Shown here piece after piece: positions 14,570 through 22,187 of a stretch of 25,263 nt of DNA. Made by a program: the position numbers and the translations under genes. Position 1 is the first letter of the stretch. Each line of letters begins with the position of its first letter. A model generated the notes under the pieces. It saw nothing but the letters and a program-made list of their open reading frames with translations, ran no database searches and was not told where the DNA came from. Source of the stretch: a virus; the IMG/VR virus record IMGVR_UViG_3300020109_000123, positions 1-25,263 of that record. The stretch is one strand, 5' to 3'.

Positions 14570-17248
14570 ATGGAAGTTTTAGATTTTAAACAGATAGTAA
14601 GGGGTTCAGGTGGATACCTTTCTTTTATTGTCCCTATGATTGATAGCGCAAACAGGCCATCATATAAAACTGGTTTAACAGTAACGGCTATAATAACCAA
14701 GCTTGGTTATGATGGAATTGCTACCACAATAACTCCGACATACACTGTTACTGAAATTGGCAGTACTGGAAGATATGTTTTTTCTATGTCTAGCGAACAC
14801 GCAAATAATACAATAAAGGACTATGATAAAAGTATTTGTGTAACATTATCAGCAACCGGAGCCGATCCGCAAACACAAATAATAAATAATACAAGCAAAG
14901 AAAGATCTGTTTATTCTGGGGGGTCTGCAGTTCTTAATAATTTGGTTCTATCATCCGGCACCCTTGGGGACATGGATATACGAAACGGCTCCAACACCGT
15001 TTTTGAGCAAAACGGAAACGGGGTACCTTCTTTAGTTGTAAATTTTTCAATACCTTCTGGTTGGTATCCTAAATATCTTCAAACGTCAATCGGTATTAAT
15101 GGCGGAGACGGTTACGATGTTTATATTTCAAATGCAAATTTACCTATGGTGAACTATGAATTAGATTACGAAAAGGTATCCGATGATTACCGATCAAGAA
15201 TTCAAACTGGAATAAGTTCATACTTGTATTCTTATAGACTTAATGAGTCCAATATGTTATGGAACGGAATTTTACAAGTAAAGTTCGTCGGGTTGGATTC
15301 TGTCGCAGGTAATCAATTAATAATAGATCATATTGCAGTTTTAGCAACAAACGAACTAACTTCTATTTCTAGTGAATTAACAAGTATTTCAGGTATTCCA
15401 CTAGCAACTGGAAAATCAATATTTGCGTTACAGCAATTAAATGTTATCAATCAAAACGGTCAAGCAGTAAAGATTTATGGAAATGGTAACGACCCGGCTT
15501 TTGATATTTGGAACCAAGGAAGCGGAAGCGATATCGCTGCTAAAGAACTTTTCCCTCTTAATACTCTTGATAGTAAACTCGATACAATCGACGGAGTTGT
15601 TGATTCAATACTTGTAGATACTGGAACAACTCTTGATACAAAGATCGACACAGTAACAACAAGGATCGGAACACCGGTCGCACTGTCCGGCGGTGCTGCA
15701 ACGATAGCATCAAACTTAACAAAAATGGCAGATAACGCAAACGGCCTTGCATTTGATTCTTCAACCGATTCCCTCGCAGAATTGCAGGGTGCTATCGTTG
15801 AAGGTGTTCCAGAAAACGAAATTGCGCTATCTTCAACAGTAACTTCAGGCGTTGTTACGTCTGGAACTTACACCGACACGCATACTAAAAACGATGTTTA
15901 TCTGAAAGTAAGACCTGACGGAGTAAATGTTTTTGATTTTTATCTTGAATTTCAAATTGAGGACAAAGTTCCGCAATCGGTTTACATAAACGGAAAAACT
16001 GTCGTTGTTGGGGGTGGCACCGCAGCGACTAACGTTTTTGCCTATAACTGGGTAACAATGGCATGGCAACAGATTTCTGGTGTGTCTACTCAGATCGGTG
16101 AATCTGCAACCGATCTAAATTTTACTTATCCGCTTATTTCTCAACACCGCGAAAATTCTCCTGAAGGTCGTGTTCGAATAGCTTTCCGGTCAATCAGAAA
16201 CAACGTTGCGGATATCGTTGAACTTGATCAGGTTCTTGTTCGTGCCGTCGCCGTAGGATTAACCGCTGCAGAAATTTCTGATGCTGTTTGGTTGCAAGGT
16301 AATCAAGTTTTTTATGGTGCGAAAGTCTACATTGACACATTGCACGGAACACCGGGCGCGGTTGTTGGTGAAAACGGAACACCTCAAAACCCTGTCGATA
16401 ACCTTGATGACGCAATTACTATAATGAATTTGTCGAGATTTAACCATTTACACATGGATGCAAGATCGGCGCTGACATTGACACAGGGACTTGACGAAAT
16501 TGATGTTGAAGGATACGCATATACTTTAACACTGAATAATCAGGATATCGGAAACGCAAGAATAACAGGTGCTCGTTTAATTGGTACTGCGGTATCAACA
16601 AACCCAGCGCCGGTAAGAATCGAAGAATGCCACCTTTCAGATCAGGGTGTTACGCTTCCGAGCTTCAGAATGTTCCGTTGTTCTTTCGGAGGTGAAATAA
16701 CTGGTTACAATGATTCACAGTATATCGCACACCATTGTTATTCAGGTGTTGCTGGTACCGACACGCCAATATTTAATTTCGGAACCAATTCGACACTTGA
16801 ATTACGAAGCTATTCCGGCGGAATGAGAGTAAAATCTATGTCTGCAGGTTGCAGAATGTCAATCGAAGGAAACGGGCAACTGATTATTGATGCAAGTTGT
16901 ACCGGTGGAACGATTGCGATCCGTGGAAATTTCACAATAACGGATTATTCAGGCGGTGCGGTTACTATTTCTGATGACGCACGTTTTGCCGTTGATCAAC
17001 TTGAAACAGAGCTTGCAGACATAGAAGCTGCTGTTGTTGGTGCGATTCCTGAATTGACAGGCGTAACAAGTGCAACTCCAACCTTGAAAGAAGCGATTCA
17101 ATTATTGCACATGGCTTTAAGAAACGAGAAGACCCAAACCACAAGTTTGAGACGGTTTACAAACGATGCTGATACACCTATTTGTGAAGCTGATACAACC
17201 GATAACGGAAGCACGTTTGTTGTCTCTCAATTAAGGAATTTGTCATAA
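14570..17248 (+). CDS. Large tail fibre / host-recognition protein
   Basis: At 892 aa this is the largest gene in the window and the likely main fibre. The N-terminal part (MEVLDFKQIVRGSGGYLSFIVPM, then KTGLTVTAIITKLGYDG) resembles the attachment domain of siphovirus/myovirus fibres. Residues about 325-365 carry a linker with a common fibre motif (LDSKLDTIDGVVDSILVDTG, LDTKIDTVTTRIG), probably a trimeric coiled coil. Residues about 590-795 look like a beta-helix: VYIDTLHGTPGA, NPVDNLDDAITIMNLS, then many short strands separated by Gly and Asn, as in pectate-lyase-like fibre domains. The C-terminal end is helical. GGAGG at 14555-14559 is the RBS. Base composition changes sharply near 15540, within the gene. 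Confidence 0.7.
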   Translation: MEVLDFKQIVRGSGGYLSFIVPMIDSANRPSYKTGLTVTAIITKLGYDGIATTITPTYTVTEIGSTGRYVFSMSSEHANNTIKDYDKSICVTLSATGADPQTQIINNTSKERSVYSGGSAVLNNLVLSSGTLGDMDIRNGSNTVFEQNGNGVPSLVVNFSIPSGWYPKYLQTSIGINGGDGYDVYISNANLPMVNYELDYEKVSDDYRSRIQTGISSYLYSYRLNESNMLWNGILQVKFVGLDSVAGNQLIIDHIAVLATNELTSISSELTSISGIPLATGKSIFALQQLNVINQNGQAVKIYGNGNDPAFDIWNQGSGSDIAAKELFPLNTLDSKLDTIDGVVDSILVDTGTTLDTKIDTVTTRIGTPVALSGGAATIASNLTKMADNANGLAFDSSTDSLAELQGAIVEGVPENEIALSSTVTSGVVTSGTYTDTHTKNDVYLKVRPDGVNVFDFYLEFQIEDKVPQSVYINGKTVVVGGGTAATNVFAYNWVTMAWQQISGVSTQIGESATDLNFTYPLISQHRENSPEGRVRIAFRSIRNNVADIVELDQVLVRAVAVGLTAAEISDAVWLQGNQVFYGAKVYIDTLHGTPGAVVGENGTPQNPVDNLDDAITIMNLSRFNHLHMDARSALTLTQGLDEIDVEGYAYTLTLNNQDIGNARITGARLIGTAVSTNPAPVRIEECHLSDQGVTLPSFRMFRCSFGGEITGYNDSQYIAHHCYSGVAGTDTPIFNFGTNSTLELRSYSGGMRVKSMSAGCRMSIEGNGQLIIDASCTGGTIAIRGNFTITDYSGGAVTISDDARFAVDQLETELADIEAAVVGAIPELTGVTSATPTLKEAIQLLHMALRNEKTQTTSLRRFTNDADTPICEADTTDNGSTFVVSQLRNLS

Positions 17249-17249
17249 T

Positions 17250-17477
17250 ATGGCAGTAGATACCGCACAAAAAAGGGCCATGGCATTAAACGTCGGAGTT
17301 AATTTCTCCGACTTAACAATGCCGTGGCCCAATGATGAAGAACGTATAGTTGACGACATGGAACAAGTCCATTTGCTGCATGGGTATTATTTATTTGAGC
17401 CTTACCAGTGGGATAGTAGACACCGCCGGGCGTTATTGCGATTGTTTCCTGTAAAGGGGTTAATCACCGATGAATAG
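17250..17477 (+). CDS. Small hypothetical protein between fibre and gp48-like genes
   Basis: This 75-aa protein has aromatic and acidic residues in its middle (MPWPNDEERIVDDMEQVHLLHGYYLFEPYQW) and a basic end (DSRHRRALLRLFPVKG). The family is not recognised. The ATG begins 1 nt after the fibre stop, with AAGGA at 17233-17237. Its end overlaps the gp48-like ATG by 8 nt. A large palindrome (17275-17330) lies inside codons 9-27. Role in baseplate or fibre attachment is inferred from context. Confidence 0.55.
   Translation: MAVDTAQKRAMALNVGVNFSDLTMPWPNDEERIVDDMEQVHLLHGYYLFEPYQWDSRHRRALLRLFPVKGLITDE
17269..17330 (-). terminator. Leftward intrinsic-terminator-like palindrome inside a rightward gene
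   Basis: GGGCCATGGCATT (17275-17287) pairs with AATGCCGTGGCCC (17318-17330), 13 positions with one mismatch (T opposite G, so a wobble in the + strand RNA). Inside, GTCGGAG (17292-17298) pairs with CTCCGAC (17306-17312) around a 7-nt loop. Six A at 17269-17274 become TTTTTT directly after the stem on the - strand, the form of an intrinsic terminator for leftward transcripts. No T-run follows on the + strand. Confidence 0.6.
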
Positions 17478-17982
17478 TATGAATAAAATGCAGGAAAATT
17501 TCGCGGTAATCGGTGAACATTTGGACATGACCGAAGATGCTGCGGATGAATTACTTGTTAATTTATTTCCTGATGTGACCGTTGATTTTCTTGAAGAATA
17601 TGAAAAAGAATACAATCTAGTTTCAACCGGGACAAATCAACAGCGACAGAATCGAATTTTGTCGGCGATGCGTCAACGAGGCGGATTATCGAAAGCGTAT
17701 TTTGAAAACATCGGTAACGTTTTAGGGGCCGGGCAATATACCGTTGTGATAACCGAAGGTTCCGGCGTGTTTCCGTTTATTGTCGCTCCGTATTCGTCGA
17801 ACACTTCGCCAACCGGAACTGCAACACTGATTCCCGGTGAAGTTACGTCTGGTAATGGACTTGACACATGCTATCATATAACGTGTACTGTTACCGGTGT
17901 TGCATCGGCCCCGGAACTTGAGAAATTATATTTGCGCTTACAGCCCGCGTGGACGGTCTGGAGCTTCGTTTATATACCATAG
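17470..17982 (+). CDS. Mu gp48-like baseplate protein (DUF2313)
   Basis: This 170-aa protein fits the gp48/YmfQ family, which lies at the baseplate wedge next to the J-like protein and fibre attachment. It carries the typical N-terminal pattern ELLVNLFPDVTVDFLEEYEKEYNL, then QRQNRILSAMRQRGGLSKAYFENIGNVLGAGQYTV, followed by a beta region and an end EKLYLRLQPAWTVWSFVY. Its place after the fibre block is unusual; in Mu, gp48 comes directly after gp47. AAAGGGG at 17453-17459 is the RBS, and the start overlaps the preceding gene. Confidence 0.75.
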   Translation: MNSMNKMQENFAVIGEHLDMTEDAADELLVNLFPDVTVDFLEEYEKEYNLVSTGTNQQRQNRILSAMRQRGGLSKAYFENIGNVLGAGQYTVVITEGSGVFPFIVAPYSSNTSPTGTATLIPGEVTSGNGLDTCYHITCTVTGVASAPELEKLYLRLQPAWTVWSFVYIP

Positions 17983-17994
17983 GAGTAAAATATT

Positions 17995-18534
17995 ATGGCT
18001 AAAACTTTATGGCCCTCGACGCCACCATTCGGATTTATAACACCGGCTTTAATGGAATCTTACTGGGGTATAAATGCGAACACTGGACACAATCACAGGG
18101 GGCAAAACTCAGACGGAAGTTGTCCGAAGGTTCAACTTGATGACGAGGTTTCAGATTTTGTGTATGATGATTTTCAATGCAAAGTTACAAACGTATATTT
18201 CAACCAAGAAGTTACTTTTGAGGTTAGATATATAACTCAGGCCGCTAAACTTATTACTCTATTTTTTCCAACCGGTATAACCGGATTAATAAACGGGTCA
18301 AGATCGACTTTCAGAATAGAAGCTGTTACAGATATGCCGTTGAATTTTTTGAGTAATGGTGCTGCTCCAGAAATGCCAGCTTTGATTTTTGACAATTCAA
18401 ACGTTAAAAGTATTGGTACAATTACAATGCCTACAATAGCAGATCAATTTTTTACAGTTTCAAAACTTGGGGGTAATTTTATCGGAACGACGAGTTTGAG
18501 TATTGGATCGTTCTCGTTCTTGCGGTTTATTTAA
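17995..18534 (+). CDS. Short tail appendage/fibre-tip protein with HNHxG motif
   Basis: This 179-aa protein has TGHNHRGQNSDGSCPKVQL (residues about 30-48), a form of the HNHDG motif found near the N terminus of many phage tail and baseplate appendage proteins. The rest is beta-rich and ends GGNFIGTTSLSIGSFSFLRF, consistent with a short fibre or needle. It is the last late gene; AGGAG lies 9 nt before the ATG and the bidirectional terminator follows 20 nt after the stop. Confidence 0.6.
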   Translation: MAKTLWPSTPPFGFITPALMESYWGINANTGHNHRGQNSDGSCPKVQLDDEVSDFVYDDFQCKVTNVYFNQEVTFEVRYITQAAKLITLFFPTGITGLINGSRSTFRIEAVTDMPLNFLSNGAAPEMPALIFDNSNVKSIGTITMPTIADQFFTVSKLGGNFIGTTSLSIGSFSFLRFI

Positions 18535-18553
18535 AAAATCGGTTATATTTAAC

Positions 18554-18587
18554 AAAAGAGGCTCCGTTTTTGGAGCCTCTTTTTTTT
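18554..18587. terminator. Bidirectional intrinsic terminator between convergent operons
   Basis: AAAAGAGGCTCC (18554-18565) pairs perfectly with GGAGCCTCTTTT (18572-18583) around a 6-nt loop. The T-run continues to 18587 on the + strand, and the A-rich left side gives TTTTGTT on the - strand. It separates the rightward late operon (ends 18534) from the leftward early operon (ends 18590). Confidence 0.92.
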
Positions 18588-18589
18588 AT

Positions 18590-19144
18590 TTAGTTAAAAA
18601 ATTCTTCGGATTCTGCGGCACCTTCCGGCGGTGTTTCTTGTGTGTCTGGCACTTCGATAGCCGCGACAACATCAGTCGGAACCTCTTCAGGTTGTTCGGT
18701 TTTTACAAGATCAACGACTTTCTCTGCTATTACTGCAGCGGTTGCGTTTATTTGTTTATCCTGCTCCTCCTGTTTCTTTTTCTCCTTGTCTTCTTTTTCG
18801 CGAAGGTCAAGAACCTCCTGAAGATCGCGCTCGGTGATAATATCCTCTTTACAGATTGCGTTCGAATCACGACGGCGCCAATATTTTGTTTTATTGTCCC
18901 AGTCATATTCGATGTCGCAAACAATCTCGCGAAATTCCTTACCGGTTGAAACCTTTGTTGATAATGAATTAATATTTGCATCGTGCGCGTCGATCGTTGC
19001 TTTTGCCTGCGATTTATAAGCCGTCAGGCGGTCGGTAACAACGGCTTTATCCTTGATGTGATTCGCAAGCTGCTTTGAATACTCAAGGCGCTCTTCCGGT
19101 GTCAGATTGCATTCAAGTTCAAGTGTTTCTTTTGTCAATCTCAT
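18590..19144 (-). CDS. Conserved phage early protein with acidic C-terminal tip
   Basis: Residues 1-105 of this 184-aa protein follow a pattern I know from unnamed phage early proteins: LTPEERLEYSKQLANHIKDK, a helix of Ala/Lys/Asp, then INSLSTKVSTGKEFREIVCDIEYDW and RRRDSNAICKEDIITERDLQ. Its function is unknown. Residues about 108-135 are a highly charged coiled coil and residues 150-184 an acidic, Pro-rich tail ending ESEEFFN. It is the last gene of the leftward operon, 2 nt behind the 39-aa gene, with AAAGG as RBS. The tip resembles those of two other operon members. Confidence 0.6.
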   Translation of the reverse strand: MRLTKETLELECNLTPEERLEYSKQLANHIKDKAVVTDRLTAYKSQAKATIDAHDANINSLSTKVSTGKEFREIVCDIEYDWDNKTKYWRRRDSNAICKEDIITERDLQEVLDLREKEDKEKKKQEEQDKQINATAAVIAEKVVDLVKTEQPEEVPTDVVAAIEVPDTQETPPEGAAESEEFFN

Positions 19145-19146
19145 TT

Positions 19147-19266
19147 TTAAAAACCTTTCGTGAAAATAAATTTGATTGCTAGAATAATAATGATTATCGA
19201 TGCGATATTTACAGCGAGAATCATTCCTGTGATAAATTTCAAAATGAGCCTTTCAAGCGTTTTCAT
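19147..19266 (-). CDS. 39-aa single-span membrane protein
   Basis: The ATG at 19266 overlaps the stop of the helix-turn-helix gene (ATGA), and AAGGAG lies 11 nt upstream. The product begins MKTLERLILKFITGMILAV, continues IASIIIIILAIKFIF and ends TKGF. It has a basic start and one long hydrophobic span (about residues 8-35). Family unknown. It could regulate a host membrane process or simply be a small accessory protein; there is no evidence for a lysis role. Its tight packing between two genes and a good RBS support it as real. Confidence 0.55.
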   Translation of the reverse strand: MKTLERLILKFITGMILAVNIASIIIIILAIKFIFTKGF

Positions 19267-19439
19267 TTCTTCAAAAGCTCCTTTTCAAATTTTAAAACCT
19301 CATCGAGCGGATATCGAACACCGCCCAATTTAATAAACGCTGGACCCTTTCTTTCGTGCCTCCATTGATTTAATGTGTTTACCGACATTGACCAGCGCAA
19401 AGCCAGCTCTTTCACGGTCAATAATTTGTTGTTTTTCAT
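19263..19439 (-). CDS. 58-aa MerR/AlpA-type helix-turn-helix protein (excisionase-like)
   Basis: The frame reads LLTVKELALRWSMSVNTLNQ (residues 6-25), then WRHERKGPAFIKLGG and VRYPLDEVLKFEKE. This is the winged-helix pattern of the HTH_17/excisionase family: a helix-turn-helix (VKELALRWSMSVNTLNQW), then the GPxFIKLGGxVRY wing and an end helix. Such small proteins bind DNA and act as excisionases or transcription regulators. GGAGA lies 10-11 nt upstream and the ATG overlaps the preceding stop. No integrase is in the window, so excision is one possibility and early regulation another. Confidence 0.8.
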   Translation of the reverse strand: MKNNKLLTVKELALRWSMSVNTLNQWRHERKGPAFIKLGGVRYPLDEVLKFEKELLKK

Positions 19440-19846
19440 TTTTTTAAATCTCCGTTTTTCCTTAAAGTTCCGGCGGCCTTGTCTAAATTATCGCCAAAGA
19501 TCAAAGCAAAGCATATCATAAAAGCAAAATAGTTTTTTGATACTATTGTTAGTACGAGTGCAATCAAAAGCATTAAAGCAGATAGCGAGAATAGTAACGT
19601 GCTCTTTTTGATTTTTGGTTTGTTTTTTGCCTTGATTTCAATTGGTACTATTTCAGTATCAAGAAAGAAAAAGATAGATTCTGATTCGCATAATGTTGTA
19701 TCAGCATATTTTTTCAATTCTTTAACTGGAACGTCAACTCCGATCGGTGTTTTTTCGCAAACACTTCCTTCGACCGTTATTGGAAAATTAACGCCTTTAA
19801 GAAAATTAAAATGCCCGTCATTAAGCAATTTGTATTTCTTCAACAT
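19436..19846 (-). CDS. Two-helix membrane protein of unknown function
   Basis: This 136-aa protein has a soluble N-terminal part (residues 1-80: LLNDGHFNFLKGVNFPITVEG, VPVKELKKYADTT, SIFFFLDTEIVPIEIKAK), then two hydrophobic helices (83-102, LLFSLSALMLLIALVLTIV; 105-118, YFAFMICFALIFG) and a basic end. The frame is open far upstream to 20158, which would give 240 aa, but I chose the ATG at 19846: it follows the stop of the preceding gene by 1 nt, has AAAGGA 11 nt upstream, and the upstream residues look like out-of-frame sequence. The DNA here is AT-rich (20 G+C in the 60 bases from 19561). A cargo gene is plausible. No family recognised. Confidence 0.6.
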   Translation of the reverse strand: MLKKYKLLNDGHFNFLKGVNFPITVEGSVCEKTPIGVDVPVKELKKYADTTLCESESIFFFLDTEIVPIEIKAKNKPKIKKSTLLFSLSALMLLIALVLTIVSKNYFAFMICFALIFGDNLDKAAGTLRKNGDLKK

Positions 19847-19847
19847 T

Positions 19848-20152
19848 TTACGACTTATCCTTTCTGGCAATTTCACATGCCTTTGATAAAAAAGCCTCTG
19901 CTTGATCAAATGACCAGTTTTCATGTTCAAGGATTTCTTTACACAAATCAAGAGCCTCTTGTTTTGTGTCGTTGTTTGGATTCTCTTCTGTAAGCAATTC
20001 CACAAGTCAGAATAACCCATGTCATCTATTAAAACAAAATACGCGTTTATTTTTATAACACAAATGACCTCTTTCTCTATCCAGCTATTGCCGTACATCT
20101 TTTTTACCCAAACGGTAAATTTTTTACCGCCTTGATATATCATATCTCCCAT
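19848..20152 (-). pseudogene. Small early gene apparently split by a -1 frameshift
   Basis: The ATG at 20152 has AAAGAGG just upstream and lies 2 nt after the ATPase stop. It opens a protein GDMIYQGGKKFTVWVKKMYG, continuing IEKEVICVIKINAYFVLIDDMGYSDLWNCL, a credible beta-rich domain. From about 19991 the -1 frame gives TEENPNNDTKQEALDLCKEI, then HENWSFDQAEAFLSKACEIA, ending at TAA 19850-19848, 1 nt before the next ATG. The other frame becomes Lys/Arg/Gln-rich with no protein-like pattern. A single missing base near 19991 would restore one gene of about 101 aa. No slippery heptamer is visible there, so a mutation, an assembly error or an unusual recoding event are all possible. As read, the upstream frame runs on into the membrane protein gene. 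Confidence 0.5.
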
Positions 20153-20154
20153 AA

Positions 20155-21825
20155 TCAAACCTCTTTCGCAACAGAGTTTTCAACCCAGTAACAACGCCCG
20201 CCCATGTTTTTAAGCTTGCCGGAAAGCTCCGCAACCTTTTCCTTTGATTGCATAGCTGCAACCGCGATACAAGGTATCTTTGTATTCAAGATTGCCTTTA
20301 ACATTTGCGAGCGAACCGATTCAAGAAGTTCATCAAGATCATCGATGACCATAAACTTTGATGATTCCGCACATGCGACCATGATCTGCAACAAAATTCG
20401 CGCCCGGTACCGTTCCGATTTTGCAATCATTCTACCGTATGGAACACCGCCGAAAATAATTTCGCAGTTTTCGTTCAATTCTAGTTTTTTCCATCCGGCA
20501 CCGTCGCAGATTACCGCTAACGAACGATTGATTTTTGCATACGCTTCGGTCAATTTCTTGTTTCTGATTCCTTTCGGTTCCAAGATTTCAACCAACTTTT
20601 CGTTCGTTTCGATATTCCGGTGCGCTTTCAATGCCTTTTTGTAAATCTGGTAAGCACTCAAACGCGATTCTGCAAGTTCAAGTTTCTGTAGAACTTCGGT
20701 AACAGAATGTTCCGGCTGCTCCGGTGCCGATCGAAGTTCCGCAAGCTTGTTTCTCGCTTCGATAGCTTCGGAAAGTTTCTGTTTTTGCGCTCCATACGCT
20801 TCAACGTGGCTCTGCTTTGTTGCAATCCAACCGTTTCCGCGATTTTTAAGGTCGGTAACGTCTTCGGCCTGCTTTGGAACGCGGTCTGTTTTAACCAGCA
20901 CCGAGTTTTCAAAATCAAGCTTCTGTTTGCATGCCGGGCACTCAAGAACCGGTTTATCAGCCTTGGTTTTTTCGTCGATCTCGGTTTTAATCTTCGCGAT
21001 TTCGTCGTTGCATTCGCGTATTGCTTGTTCAAGAGAAACCATTTTTTTCTCGATATCCGGCATAGCGTCAACCTGAATTTGCAGGGTGTCTTGCTCATAT
21101 TCAGAAATCGATTGTTCTTTTAAGGCTGCGTCTCTCCATTCTTTGCAATCCTTGACAATCTGAACAAGTTTTTCTTCGCCGATTCCTTCAAGTTCCGCCG
21201 ACCAGTCTTCCGGGATCCAAGATTCAGCAATACGTTTTCCGTATTTTTTCTCGCCGGTCGTGTCTTCCCAAACGCCTTTTAATTTGGTTCCTTTTTCGCG
21301 TGCCTGTTTAGCGGCGTTATCCCAGCCGTTTATCTCGATCGTTTCCCAAAGTTTAACGCAAAGCTCCGTTTCCGTAGGTTTTGCCGTGCCTTCCGGTATG
21401 AGACCTACCTTGACAAGCTCCGAAGCGAGATCTTCGATTGTAGGGGTTGCTTTCATCATTGTAACGATATAATTGATGCGGTCAGGAATTTTCATATCAC
21501 ACAACGAATCGATTCCGGCTGCAATATCGGAAATTAAAACCGGTTGTTTCACCGATGAGTATTCCATTGACGGGAAAGACACCTTTGAAACCGTTTCACC
21601 GTCAACATATTCAACCGACCCAGAAGGCGTCCCGGAATGAACCAGCATTGAGGACTCTTTTTTCGTTACATCCTTGAAAGGGTTAGGTTGTCCGGTTGCT
21701 GCGCACATAATCGCCTCGATAGTGCTTGATTTACCGGAACCATTCAACCCGGTAACAAGCGCGAGTTTATCAAGTTCGATATCGGCGGTGCCGATCCCTC
21801 TATAGTTTCTTACTTTGAAAATCAT
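20155..21825 (-). CDS. Rad50/SMC-like AAA ATPase
   Basis: This 556-aa protein has the split-ATPase layout of Rad50/SbcC/T4 gp46. Walker A is GLNGSGKSS at residues 26-34, with the KVRNYRGIGTADIEL start typical of this class. Coiled coils occupy residues about 225-290 and 335-410. CPAC (296-299) at the turn is a zinc-hook-like motif that would dimerise two molecules. A signature-like AKSERYRA lies at 468-475 and Walker B FMVIDDLDE at 491-499. It is shorter than SbcC (about 1000 aa), close to T4 gp46 in size. The start overlaps the preceding stop (ATGA), with AGGAGGAC upstream. Likely role: DNA end processing or recombination with the nuclease in the same operon; no Mre11/SbcD-type partner is seen. 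Confidence 0.85.
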   Translation of the reverse strand: MIFKVRNYRGIGTADIELDKLALVTGLNGSGKSSTIEAIMCAATGQPNPFKDVTKKESSMLVHSGTPSGSVEYVDGETVSKVSFPSMEYSSVKQPVLISDIAAGIDSLCDMKIPDRINYIVTMMKATPTIEDLASELVKVGLIPEGTAKPTETELCVKLWETIEINGWDNAAKQAREKGTKLKGVWEDTTGEKKYGKRIAESWIPEDWSAELEGIGEEKLVQIVKDCKEWRDAALKEQSISEYEQDTLQIQVDAMPDIEKKMVSLEQAIRECNDEIAKIKTEIDEKTKADKPVLECPACKQKLDFENSVLVKTDRVPKQAEDVTDLKNRGNGWIATKQSHVEAYGAQKQKLSEAIEARNKLAELRSAPEQPEHSVTEVLQKLELAESRLSAYQIYKKALKAHRNIETNEKLVEILEPKGIRNKKLTEAYAKINRSLAVICDGAGWKKLELNENCEIIFGGVPYGRMIAKSERYRARILLQIMVACAESSKFMVIDDLDELLESVRSQMLKAILNTKIPCIAVAAMQSKEKVAELSGKLKNMGGRCYWVENSVAKEV

Positions 21826-22172
21826 TGAAAAATGTCCTCCTGTTTCGGTTCAGGTTTAGATTCAAGCGCCTTTGTAATTCTTGGGTCTGCAATCACCGGG
21901 TTTTTCGGTCCGGTTTTCTTGATATCTTCGGCGGTCTTCGGCGGTTGCTTTGGTTCCGGTACCGGGGCCGGTTCCGGCGTTGATACGAAAACCGGCTGCG
22001 GATTCGTTTTAACACTTGAAAGGTATTCTGTAACATAGCTTTCAATATCCGCAAGCATTTTATCAAGCTTCGGTTTTAATTCCGGTTTATGGCTCTCAGG
22101 TAGCCTGTTATAAGATTCAAGCGTGCGATTAAACTTCACGCCGGTAACGATGATTTTTTCGAGTAGTTTCAT
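21822..22172 (-). CDS. Proline-rich early protein with acidic-aromatic C-terminal tip
   Basis: This 116-aa protein has a helical N-terminal half (residues 1-52: MKLLEKIIVTGVKFNRTLES, then KPKLDKMLADIESYVTEYLS) and a disordered Pro/Glu/Lys-rich second half (EPAPVPEPKQPPKTAEDI), ending KQEDIFQ. No family is recognised. It lies between the gp3-like gene and the ATPase, overlapping the latter by 4 nt, so it may be an adaptor of this module. AGGAGA sets the start. Confidence 0.6.
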   Translation of the reverse strand: MKLLEKIIVTGVKFNRTLESYNRLPESHKPELKPKLDKMLADIESYVTEYLSSVKTNPQPVFVSTPEPAPVPEPKQPPKTAEDIKKTGPKNPVIADPRITKALESKPEPKQEDIFQ

Positions 22173-22187
22173 TTTGGTTTTCTCCTG

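Noticed and set aside
19436-20158. One 240-aa protein read straight through on the - strand.
   Set aside because: Residues 58-104 look out of frame, the -1 frame there gives better protein, and a well-placed start for the membrane protein exists at 19846.
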